Of a stretch of 56,101 nucleotides of DNA, positions 7,261 through 14,064 are shown piece after piece (the first letter of the stretch is position 1; each line of letters starts with the position of its first letter). Position numbers and translations under genes: made by a program. The notes beneath the pieces are model-generated. The model did not search any database. It was given only the letters and a program-made list of their open reading frames with translations, and had not been told where the DNA came from. Where the stretch lies: assembly GCA_035310145.1 (NCBI GenBank), contig DATGEL010000038.1:1-56101 (forward strand), read 5' to 3'. Source of the stretch: Dehalococcoidia bacterium (lineage in GTDB: Bacteria; Chloroflexota; Dehalococcoidia; CAUJGQ01).

Positions 7261-8436
7261 CTACTCCTTCGGCAGCAGGATCTCGCCGACGCCGCGGGCC
7301 ATGACGGTGCCGAGCTGGTTGCTCATCGTGTGGCGCACCTGCACGATCGTGCGGCCCTGCGTGTCAATAGATTTGTCCACCACCTCGCCGTCCTGGTAGG
7401 TCACGTCGCCGGTGAAGGCTGGGTTGCGGTACTGCGTGTTCACGTGCAGCAGGAAGCCGTGCTCGCCGGCCCAGTTGGTCAGGTAGTCCGTCACCCAGGC
7501 GCCCATCGTCGCGCCGTAGCCGTAGCCGCGCGGCATGCCGATGAACTGCGCCCAGCGCGGCTGCACGTGCCCGCGCGAGGGGCCGTAGACGAGGCCGTCG
7601 CCCGCGCCGGGGTTGATCGACATGCGCTCTTCGTTGCGCGACATCTCGGGCAGCCAGCCGGCCTGCATGGTCGAGGACGGTCCGCCGCCGTCGTAGTGCG
7701 CTTCCCAGCCGCCCACGTCGGTGCGCGACTCCGTGGTGAAGCTCTGGATGCTGTGCGGCCCCAGCACGCGGCGCGGCAGCTTTTCGCCGGCCTTCACATC
7801 GGCCCAGAGCCGCGGCAGGTGGCCGCGGTCCAGGTAGCTCTTGATGTAGCGGATCTTCTCCAGCTCGACCGCCTCCAACTCCTCGTCGGTCCACTCCGGG
7901 TCGACGCGCAGGTGGTCGAAGCTGCCGAGGCGGCGGGCGTTCTCCGCAAGATAACGGATCGAGGTCGATCGCTGGCGGGCGATCGATTCGCCGCGCTGGT
8001 TGTAGTAGACCGTGTCGCCGCGGGAAAACATCGTCGGACCGGCGAAGCTGGTGTTCGTCACGCGGTAGTCGAAGAGCATGCGCTCCATGCGCAGCAGGTC
8101 GCCGGGGAAGACGCGCGGGCCGAAGAACCAGAACTCGTCGCCGCCGAAGAGCATGTGCGAGCCGGGCACGGTGCCCTGGATCGAGGGCGTGGCGCCGGTG
8201 CCCGGCCCGCCGCCGAAGTACGACTGCGGCGCGACGATGCGGCCGAAGACGCTCTGCGCGGCGAACTCCTCGTTGTAGTAGAGGGGGTTCGCGTTTTGCA
8301 TGCCCTGCACGAAGCGGCGGATATCGTTGGTGGAGAACGGCTCCTTGAACTGCTGCCCGCCCAGCGGCACGCCGATCCAGCGATCGACATCCGTCGCGTC
8401 CATCTGCACCATCTCGGGTTGTGCGTCGGTGGTCAT
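7261..8436 (-). CDS. MaoC/FAS1-like acyl dehydratase, copy A
   Basis: A 391-residue double-hotdog protein of the MaoC/FAS1-like dehydratase type, which in characterised relatives hydrates enoyl-CoA or dehydrates 3-hydroxyacyl thioesters. The start MTTDAQPEMVQMDATDVDRW follows GGAGGCAGGAG. The N-terminal hotdog contains STNDIRRFVQGMQNANPLYYNEEFA and GTVPGSHMLFGGDEWFF-like sequence; the C-terminal half has GPSRGHVQPRWAQFIGMPRGYGYGATMGAWVTDYLTNW and a closing hydrophobic strand. It is a clear paralogue of the protein at 12401-13564, and the two flank two CoA-transferases and a PECR-like SDR. The context points to CoA-ester degradation. The substrate is unknown. Confidence 0.85.
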   Translation of the reverse strand: MTTDAQPEMVQMDATDVDRWIGVPLGGQQFKEPFSTNDIRRFVQGMQNANPLYYNEEFAAQSVFGRIVAPQSYFGGGPGTGATPSIQGTVPGSHMLFGGDEFWFFGPRVFPGDLLRMERMLFDYRVTNTSFAGPTMFSRGDTVYYNQRGESIARQRSTSIRYLAENARRLGSFDHLRVDPEWTDEELEAVELEKIRYIKSYLDRGHLPRLWADVKAGEKLPRRVLGPHSIQSFTTESRTDVGGWEAHYDGGGPSSTMQAGWLPEMSRNEERMSINPGAGDGLVYGPSRGHVQPRWAQFIGMPRGYGYGATMGAWVTDYLTNWAGEHGFLLHVNTQYRNPAFTGDVTYQDGEVVDKSIDTQGRTIVQVRHTMSNQLGTVMARGVGEILLPKE

Positions 8437-8522
8437 CTCCTGCCTCCTCTGCCTACGAAGCATCCGACGGCTTCACGCTCGGCGCTCGGCCCTCACCCCC
8501 GGTGGTCGGCCCTCACCCCCGG

Positions 8523-8548
8523 CCCCTCTCCCAATCCTGGGAGAGGGG
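8523..8548. repeat. G-rich intergenic hairpin (11-bp stem)
   Basis: CCCCTCTCCCA and its exact inverse complement enclose a four-base loop. It follows a twice-repeated CGGCCCTCACCCCCGG and sits in the spacer between CoA-transferase and MaoC-like copy A. It may act as a terminator or be part of a dispersed repeat family (compare 8589-8638 and 19175-19225). Confidence 0.75.
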
Positions 8549-8588
8549 AGCTATTGCCACGCCTTCAGCCCCAACCATCCGTCCCAAG

Positions 8589-8638
8589 ATCTCCCCTTCT
8601 CTAGAATTGGGGGAAGGGGCCGGGGGATGGGGGCCACG
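8589..8638. repeat. Dispersed G-rich palindromic repeat, copy 1
   Basis: A 50-base block starting ATCTCCCCTTC and ending ATGGGGGCCACG. Apart from a few bases in the loop it is identical to the block at 19175-19225. CCCCTTC (8593-8599) pairs with GAAGGGG (8613-8619). It ends two bases before the CoA-transferase stop codon. Such elements give the spurious peptide LTPGPSPNPGRGE when translated. Confidence 0.85.
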
Positions 8639-8639
8639 G

Positions 8640-10094
8640 CTACCGGATGTGCGCCGCGTACTCCGTGCCGATGTGGCCCTCCGCGATCAACTGCTCGTAC
8701 GCGGCGTCGCTCACGCCGAGCAGCTCCTTGTAGATCTGCGCGTTGTGCTCGCCCAGCAGGATCGGCGGTTGCCGCACGCCGGGTTTGGCGTTGGCGAAGC
8801 GGTACGGCATGCCGGGATAACGATGCCGGCCCGTATCCGCCTGGTCGATCTCCCAGAAGAAGCCGCGCGCGGCGAGGTGAGGATCGGCCATCGCGTCCGC
8901 GTCGTCCAGCACCGGGCCGGCCATGAGTCCTTCCGCCCGCAGCCGCACGACCGCCTCCTCGCGCGGCAGGGTTTGCGTCCAGCCGGCGATCAGTTCGTCT
9001 ACCGCGTCGTGGTTCTCCAGCCGCGATGTGACCGTGGCGAAGCGCGCGTCATCGCAGCCGGGCGGATTGCCGGTGGCGCGGCAGAACGCCTGCCAGGCCG
9101 CGTCGTCCGGCAGGGTCAGCACCAGCCAGCGGTCATTTGTCGTCTGCGACGCAGCTTGTTGAAGATGGCCGCGTTCGCGACCATGGCGGTCGGCTGCGCG
9201 CGAGGGGCCCCCGGCGTCCTGGCAGGGATAGCAGCCCTGTACCGCCGAGTAGTGCCGGTTGCCGAGGCTGCGCGGTACGCGGCCGTTATGCATGAAGTCG
9301 AGGACGTGCGGGCCGATCAGGCCGATGAAGTTCTCGATCATCGAGAGGTCGACGTACTGGCCGTGGCCGCTGCGGCGGCGGGCGTAGAGCGCCATCTGCG
9401 CCGCCAGCGCCATGCCCAGCGCCCCGGCCGCATCGGCCGTCACCGCCCAGGTGTTGGAAGAGACGTCGCGATCGCGGTAGTGGCGCAGCAGATCGTGCCC
9501 GGCGAACGCCTCCATCTGCAGGCCGAGCGCGCGGTAGTCGTGCGACGGGCCGCTGGCGCCGAACGAGGAGGCCTCGACATAGACCAACCCCGGGTTCTCC
9601 CGCGAGAGCGCGGCGTAGCCCAGGCCGAGCCTTTCGAGCGTGCCGGGACTCTGGTTCGAGAGGAGCACATCGCTGAGCGCGGCGAGGCGACGGAAGACGG
9701 CGACGCCTGCCGGCTGCTGCAGATCGACGGTCATGCTCAGCTTGTTGCGCGCGTGCGTATTGAACCAGGGGAAGCGGTTCCAGGGCCGCTCGCCCGGTTC
9801 GCGGTTGGGGTAGCCGCCGGAAACGGGGATCGTGTTTCGTACGACCTCCGGCGACGGGTGGGCAAAGATGCCGCGCGTCTGCGGCGGAAAGTACTGCGTC
9901 GATTCGACGCGGATCACCTCGGCGCCGAGGTCGGCCAGCAGCAACGCCGCCTGCGGCCCGGCAAGCACCACGCCCAGGTCGAGCACGCGCACGCCCTGTA
10001 AGGGCGTAGGGGGCAGGGCATAGGGCGTAGCGGGGCTGGGCGCTGCTCGGTCGTCCGCCCCGTCGCTCAATCCGTCGCCGGGCCGCCTGGCCAT
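8640..10094 (-). CDS. CaiB/BaiF class III CoA-transferase, copy 1
   Basis: A 484-residue class III CoA-transferase, an enzyme family that moves CoA between acyl groups. The start MARRPGDGLSDGADD has GAGG 8 bases upstream. The domain begins LQGVRVLDLGVVLAGPQAALLLADLGAEVIRVE and continues with NKLSMTVDLQQPAG, LLSNQSPGTLERLGLGYAAL and GHGQYVDLSMIENF. Two oddities are visible: the first 31 residues include PYALPPTP encoded by a period-7 repeat, and about 26 residues rich in Arg/Gly are inserted between GCYPCQ and NDRWLVLTLPDDAAW, where relatives read straight through. The inserted stretch (about 9135-9230) is in frame. It follows CoA-transferase copy 2 by 85 bases. Confidence 0.88.
   Translation of the reverse strand: MARRPGDGLSDGADDRAAPSPATPYALPPTPLQGVRVLDLGVVLAGPQAALLLADLGAEVIRVESTQYFPPQTRGIFAHPSPEVVRNTIPVSGGYPNREPGERPWNRFPWFNTHARNKLSMTVDLQQPAGVAVFRRLAALSDVLLSNQSPGTLERLGLGYAALSRENPGLVYVEASSFGASGPSHDYRALGLQMEAFAGHDLLRHYRDRDVSSNTWAVTADAAGALGMALAAQMALYARRRSGHGQYVDLSMIENFIGLIGPHVLDFMHNGRVPRSLGNRHYSAVQGCYPCQDAGGPSRAADRHGRERGHLQQAASQTTNDRWLVLTLPDDAAWQAFCRATGNPPGCDDARFATVTSRLENHDAVDELIAGWTQTLPREEAVVRLRAEGLMAGPVLDDADAMADPHLAARGFFWEIDQADTGRHRYPGMPYRFANAKPGVRQPPILLGEHNAQIYKELLGVSDAAYEQLIAEGHIGTEYAAHIR
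10001..10035 (+). repeat. Heptanucleotide tract inside the CoA-transferase 5' end
   Basis: Units AGGGCGT, AGGGGGC, AGGGCAT, AGGGCGT, AGCGGGG run in period 7. On the minus strand they encode PATPYALPPTPLQG of CoA-transferase copy 1, so the tract has become part of the reading frame or the true start lies inside it. Confidence 0.7.
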
Positions 10095-10160
10095 CTCTCC
10101 GCCTCTGCCGGGACGCCGTGCTCCCGCGTATCCGCCTGTATTCCTACGACCTGCTGCCTG

Positions 10161-10181
10161 CGCCCTACGCCCACTGCCCTC
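10161..10181 (+). repeat. Short period-7 tract between CoA-transferases
   Basis: CGCCCTA, CGCCCAC, TGCCCTC: three related heptamers overlapping the stop codon of CoA-transferase copy 2. Confidence 0.5.
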
Positions 10182-11430
10182 ACACCACCCCCGCCGAGGC
10201 GAGCTTCGCCAGTGCCTCGCGATCGTAGCCCAGCTCGCCATAGATCCGCGCGTTGTCTTCGCCCAGCAGCGGCGCGGCCTTCCACAGAGCGCCGGGCGTG
10301 CCCTGCATCTGCCAGGGCGGGCCGGGGTAGCGCGCCATGCCGGCCACCGGATGCAACAGATTGGCGAAGTAGTCGCGTGCTTCGAGATGCGGGTCGCTGG
10401 CGAGATCGGCGATCGAGTTGACCGGCGCCACGGGCAGGCCGTGCTCCTGGAAGAGCGCCACGATCTCGCGCTTGGTGCGCGCCATGCACCACGGCAGCCA
10501 GAAGGCGTCGAACTCCTCGCGCAGCAGTGGATCGGTCAGCGGCGGCGCGAAGCGCGGCTCGCGCAGGAAGGGCTGGTCCAGCGCCGCGACGAAGCCGTCC
10601 CACCACGTTCCCTGCCCGACGGTCATGTGGAAGTAGCCATCGCCGCAGATGTTGAACATCGGCGGGATGGCGATACCCTGCACGGAGGCGAGCCGCACCA
10701 TCTTCTCGCCGGTGTAGTCGTAGGCCGTGAGCGAGATGGCGCGGCGGTCGATCGACGCGGCGAAGCACTCCATGATCGAGACGTCGATCCAGTCGCCCCG
10801 GCCGTGCGCGTCGCGGCCGAGCAGGGCGGCGATCGTCGCCACGGCCGCGGTCTGGCCGGCGAAGCGCAGGTTCACGCCCGGCGCCATCGAGGCGGGCTCC
10901 GCGTCGGGCTGGCCGGTGCCGTACATCTCGTGGCCCATGGCGTAGAGCACGATTTCGCTGGCCGGCAGGTCGCGGTACGGCCCCGTCTGGCCGAAGTTCG
11001 AGATCGAAGCGAGCACCACGTCCGGCTTCACCGCGCACAGCGCCGCGTAGTCGAGCCCCAGCCGCGCCAGCGTGCCGGGCCGAAAGCTCTCGACCACGAC
11101 ATCGGCGCGCCGCACCAGCTCCAGGGCGATCGCACGGCCGCTTTCACAGGCCAGGTTCAGCGTGATGCCGAGCTTGTTCACGTTGAGATCGAGGAAGGCG
11201 AGCGAGCGATCGATGCCGGGCGTGTCGCCCACGAACGGGCCGGCATGGCGCATCAGGTCGCCGGTGCGCGGCCGCTCCACCTTGATCACCGTCGCGCCGT
11301 AGAGCGCCAGCAGTTTCGTGCAGTGCGGCCCGGCCGCGCCGCGCGTCAGGTCGAGCACACGCAGCCCTTCGAGCGGCCCGCGCGGACCGGCCGCGGCGGC
11401 CGTGGCGCCGTTGGGCGAGGCGCTCGCCAT
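10180..11430 (-). CDS. CaiB/BaiF class III CoA-transferase, copy 2
   Basis: A 416-residue class III CoA-transferase. It starts MASASPNGATAAAAGPRGPLEGLRVLDLTRGAAGPHCTKLL; the ATG lies one base after the stop of the PECR-like SDR, so the two are probably translationally coupled. Seen are GATVIKVERPRTGDLMRHAG, NVNKLGITLNLACESG, VVVESFRPGTLARLGLDYAAL and GRGDWIDVSIMECF. The C-terminal LLGEDNARIYGELGYDREALAKL is the standard family ending. It would activate or exchange an acyl-CoA for the neighbouring dehydratases and reductase. The specific acids cannot be told from sequence. Confidence 0.92.
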   Translation of the reverse strand: MASASPNGATAAAAGPRGPLEGLRVLDLTRGAAGPHCTKLLALYGATVIKVERPRTGDLMRHAGPFVGDTPGIDRSLAFLDLNVNKLGITLNLACESGRAIALELVRRADVVVESFRPGTLARLGLDYAALCAVKPDVVLASISNFGQTGPYRDLPASEIVLYAMGHEMYGTGQPDAEPASMAPGVNLRFAGQTAAVATIAALLGRDAHGRGDWIDVSIMECFAASIDRRAISLTAYDYTGEKMVRLASVQGIAIPPMFNICGDGYFHMTVGQGTWWDGFVAALDQPFLREPRFAPPLTDPLLREEFDAFWLPWCMARTKREIVALFQEHGLPVAPVNSIADLASDPHLEARDYFANLLHPVAGMARYPGPPWQMQGTPGALWKAAPLLGEDNARIYGELGYDREALAKLASAGVV

Positions 11431-11431
11431 C

Positions 11432-12238
11432 TCAGCCCCGATCCGCGACGGCGCGAGCGGCGCCGCCCACGGCCGTCGCCAGCCAGTAGCCGCCATCCAG
11501 CGCCAGGTGCTCGCCGGTCATGTAGTCGCCGGCGGACGAGGCGAGGAAGACCGCCAGCCAGCCGACTTCCTGCTCCGAGCCGCCGCGCCCGGCCGGCACC
11601 GAGGCGACGAAGCGCTCGATTGCTCCGGGTGTGCCGCCCGCGTTCTTCAGATACGCCTCGGTGAGCACGACGGGCGAGATGCAGTTGAGCTGGATATTGT
11701 ACGGCGCCCACTCCAGCGCCAGCGAGCGCGTCAGGTTCTCGACCCCGGCCCGTGCGGCGCCGGAGTGCGCCAGGTTCGGCGCGGCGCGGCGGCTGAAGGC
11801 GGCGATAATGTTGATCACCTTGCCGCGTCGCTGCGGAATGAAGACCTCGCCGGCGGCGCGGATGCAGTGGAAGACGCCGTTGAGGTTGACGTCGATCACG
11901 GCCTTCCAGCCCTTCGGCGAAAGCGTCTCGAAGGGGGCGCCGAACTGCCCGCCCGCGTTGTTGACGAGGATATCCAGCCCGCCCAGCTCCGCCACCGTGC
12001 ACTGCACCGCCGCCTGCACCGCCTCCCAGTCGCGCACATCCGCCGGCACGGCAAGGGCGCAGCGGCCAAGCGCGCGGATCTCACCGGCCACGCCCGTCAG
12101 CGGCTCCGGCCGCCGGCCCAGCAGGGCCACGCTCGCCCCTGCCCGCGCCAGCTCCAGCGCAATGCCGCGGCCGATGCCCGTGCCGCCGCCGGTGACGAGG
12201 GCCACGCGCCCGGCCAGCAGGTCCGGCGCGAAGATCAC
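11432..12238 (-). CDS. PECR-like SDR (trans-2-enoyl-CoA reductase type)
   Basis: A 268-residue SDR starting with GTG (IFAPDLLAGRVALVTGG), preceded by GGAGGG. The Rossmann motif TGGGTGIG is at residues 16-23 and NNAG at 93-96. The usual Tyr-x3-Lys is absent: the sequence PNLAHSGAARAGVENLTRSL puts Ser159 and Arg163 at those positions. This HSGAARAGV signature matches the peroxisomal trans-2-enoyl-CoA reductase/2,4-dienoyl-CoA reductase branch, which reduces enoyl-CoA with NADPH without the classical Tyr. The call fits the CoA-ester neighbours better than a 3-ketoacyl reductase. A period-7 repeat lies just upstream of the ribosome site. Confidence 0.85.
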   Translation of the reverse strand: MIFAPDLLAGRVALVTGGGTGIGRGIALELARAGASVALLGRRPEPLTGVAGEIRALGRCALAVPADVRDWEAVQAAVQCTVAELGGLDILVNNAGGQFGAPFETLSPKGWKAVIDVNLNGVFHCIRAAGEVFIPQRRGKVINIIAAFSRRAAPNLAHSGAARAGVENLTRSLALEWAPYNIQLNCISPVVLTEAYLKNAGGTPGAIERFVASVPAGRGGSEQEVGWLAVFLASSAGDYMTGEHLALDGGYWLATAVGGAARAVADRG

Positions 12239-12253
12239 GGCGGCCCTCCGTGG

Positions 12254-12281
12254 GCAGGGAACAGGGAACAGGGGACAGGGA
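12254..12281 (+). repeat. Heptanucleotide tract (ACAGGGA)n
   Basis: GCAGGGA, ACAGGGA, ACAGGGG, ACAGGGA in period 7, in the gap upstream of the PECR-like gene. A related tract at 12383-12403 (TTCCCTG, TTTCCTG, TGCCCTA) runs into the stop codon of the preceding MaoC-like gene, so both ends of this gap carry the motif in opposite orientation. Confidence 0.8.
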
Positions 12282-12400
12282 GAAGCGGTTCGGTGCCTGT
12301 CCAGATCGTTCGGTGTCCCATTGCGGGATTGAGCCGGCAGCTTGCACTGGTCCACTCATGCGCGATCCGCCGGCCCATTCTATTCCCTGTTTCCTGTGCC

Positions 12401-13564
12401 CTACGAGAAGCGGACCTCGACGCTGCCGCGCGCCATCTGCTGGCCGAGGTGCGTGCTCAGCTGCACCGCGAGGCGTACCATGCCACCCTCCGGCTCGGCG
12501 CGCTTCTCGTCCACGTAAGCGTCGAGGTATGTCACGTCGCCGACGAAGGGCGGATGGCGGTACTGCACGTTGCTGTGGGTGATAAAGCCGCGCTCGCCGG
12601 CCCAGTTACCGATGTAGTCCAGCACCCAGGCGCCCATGCTGGCGCCGTAGCCGTAGGCGCGCGGCACGCCGATCAGCCTGGCGTAGCGGTCCTGCACGTG
12701 TCCGCGCGAGGGACCCTTGTAGAGGCCGTCTCCCTGCGCCGGGTCCAGCTTCGCCTTTTCGCGGTCCTGTGACATCTCCGGCAGCCAGCCCGATGACTGC
12801 GTCGACGTGGGCCGGCCGTCCGGCGCGTTCGAGCCCCAGACGGTGAAGATGTAGGCGCGCCACTCCGTCGTGAGGCTCTGCAGCGTGTGCGGGCCGATCA
12901 CGCCGCGCGGCAGTTTCTCGCTTTCGCGCACGTCGTCGAAGCCGCGCTGCACGTGGTCCTGAAACGTGGCGTAGTACGCGAGCCTTTCGCGCTCGATGCG
13001 GTCCAGCTCCTCGTCCGTCCACTCCGGCTCGTGTTCGAGGTCCTTGAGCGACTGCAACCGTTGCGCGTTGGCGACCAGATAGCGGATCGAGGTCGAGCGC
13101 TGCTTGGCGATGATCTCACCGCCCTGGTTCACGTAGGTCGTGTCGCCGCGCTGGAACATGGTCGGGCCGGCGAAGCTGGTGCGGGCGACCTTGTAGTCGA
13201 AGCAGAGCCGCTCGGAGTGCAGCCGGTCGCCCGGCGCGATGCGCGGGCCGAAGAACCACCACTCGTCGCCGCCGAAGAGCATGTGCGAGCCGGGGATCGT
13301 GCCCTGGATCGCCGGCGTGGCGCCGTGGCCCACGTCGCAGCAGATCGTGAACGACTGCGGCGCCACGAAGCGGCCGAGCAGGCTCTGCTCGGCGAAGGGC
13401 CGGGAGATGTAGAGGTGGTTCGGGTTCTGCATCCCCTGCGCCCAGCGGCGGATGTCGGTGGCGGAGATCGGCTCCTCCAACTGGCCGCCGCCGACGGGTT
13501 GTCCGACCCAGCGATCGACGTCCGTCGTATCGAGTTCCTGCAGTTCGGTAACCTGGTCAGCCAC
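12401..13564 (-). CDS. MaoC/FAS1-like acyl dehydratase, copy B
   Basis: A 387-residue paralogue of copy A. The GTG start (ADQVTELQELDTTDVDRWVG) has GGAGAA about 7 bases upstream and aligns with copy A. Shared blocks are DIRRWAQGMQNPNHLYISRPFAEQS, GTIPGSHMLFGGDEWWFFGP, GPHTLQSLTTEW, GPSRGHVQDRYARLIGVPRAYGYGASMGAWVLDYIGNW and the final hotdog strands. It is the first gene of the minus-strand CoA-ester cluster, followed after 162 bases by the PECR-like reductase. Two divergent copies in one cluster may form a heteromer or act on different chain types. Confidence 0.85.
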   Translation of the reverse strand: MADQVTELQELDTTDVDRWVGQPVGGGQLEEPISATDIRRWAQGMQNPNHLYISRPFAEQSLLGRFVAPQSFTICCDVGHGATPAIQGTIPGSHMLFGGDEWWFFGPRIAPGDRLHSERLCFDYKVARTSFAGPTMFQRGDTTYVNQGGEIIAKQRSTSIRYLVANAQRLQSLKDLEHEPEWTDEELDRIERERLAYYATFQDHVQRGFDDVRESEKLPRGVIGPHTLQSLTTEWRAYIFTVWGSNAPDGRPTSTQSSGWLPEMSQDREKAKLDPAQGDGLYKGPSRGHVQDRYARLIGVPRAYGYGASMGAWVLDYIGNWAGERGFITHSNVQYRHPPFVGDVTYLDAYVDEKRAEPEGGMVRLAVQLSTHLGQQMARGSVEVRFS

Positions 13565-13688
13565 GTCAGTATTCTCCGAGCTTGAGTCCGCCGAGCAGCG
13601 CGGGGCACGAGCCACAACACGGCGCCGCCGCGGCCCCTGATTTTCTAAACAAAACCTTAGAGGCTGTCAAGGTTGCGTTCTGCAATCA

Positions 13689-13717
13689 TTGACAGCCCTT
13701 CAACATGGTGATAGAAC
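13689..13717 (+). promoter_or_regulatory. Candidate sigma-70 promoter of the first ABC uptake operon
   Basis: A perfect -35 TTGACA is followed after 17 bases by TAGAAC, four of six to the -10 consensus. The -35 is the right arm of a perfect 9-bp inverted repeat: GGCTGTCAA at 13662-13670 and TTGACAGCC at 13689-13697. A repressor bound there would occlude the -35. The leader to the lipoprotein start is about 340 bases. Confidence 0.5.
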
Positions 13718-14064
13718 GCGCTAAGCCGGTTCGTCGGCGTGCGGCGAGGTGGTGGCCGGCCGCATCCACACCGCAACCGACGCCCCTTCGATCCGATTGG
13801 TTTGGCCAGTCTCACGCATCGAGCGGCGTAGGTAAGGAGGTGACCCCCGCGCCTTCGGGCCAACGCTCGTGCGAGCTGCGCCATCTGCCGATGCCAGCCG
13901 CGTCGCGTGGCGAAGCGCCCAGGCCGAGAAGCGATCGATTCCTTCATCCTGATGGGCGATGCCGAGGGCTCGACGGCGGATGCAGGTCAGCGTCGAAGCG
14001 CGGGCTCGCGATGGAACCGCGGCCTTTGCGGCGAATGCAGTTCAGCGTGAGCGGAGGGGGCAGC
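13718..14064 (+). other. Long leader upstream of the ABC operon, no gene recognised
   Basis: About 350 bases with no convincing coding sequence. It contains TAAGGAGGTGA at 13833-13843, an almost full anti-16S match, but no start codon at suitable spacing opens a plausible gene. Short frames here on either strand look random. Confidence 0.5.

Noticed and set aside
6799-8604. A 601-codon plus-strand open frame
   Set aside because: Runs opposite to pyrE and MaoC-like copy A and includes the translated G-rich repeat. No conserved domain.
13833-13843. End of a 16S rRNA gene
   Set aside because: The resemblance is to the complement of the 16S 3' tail over about 11 bases only. No adjoining rRNA sequence is present.
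13657-13947. A 96-codon minus-strand frame in the ABC operon leader
   Set aside because: No ribosome site or family resemblance, and it covers the candidate promoter.
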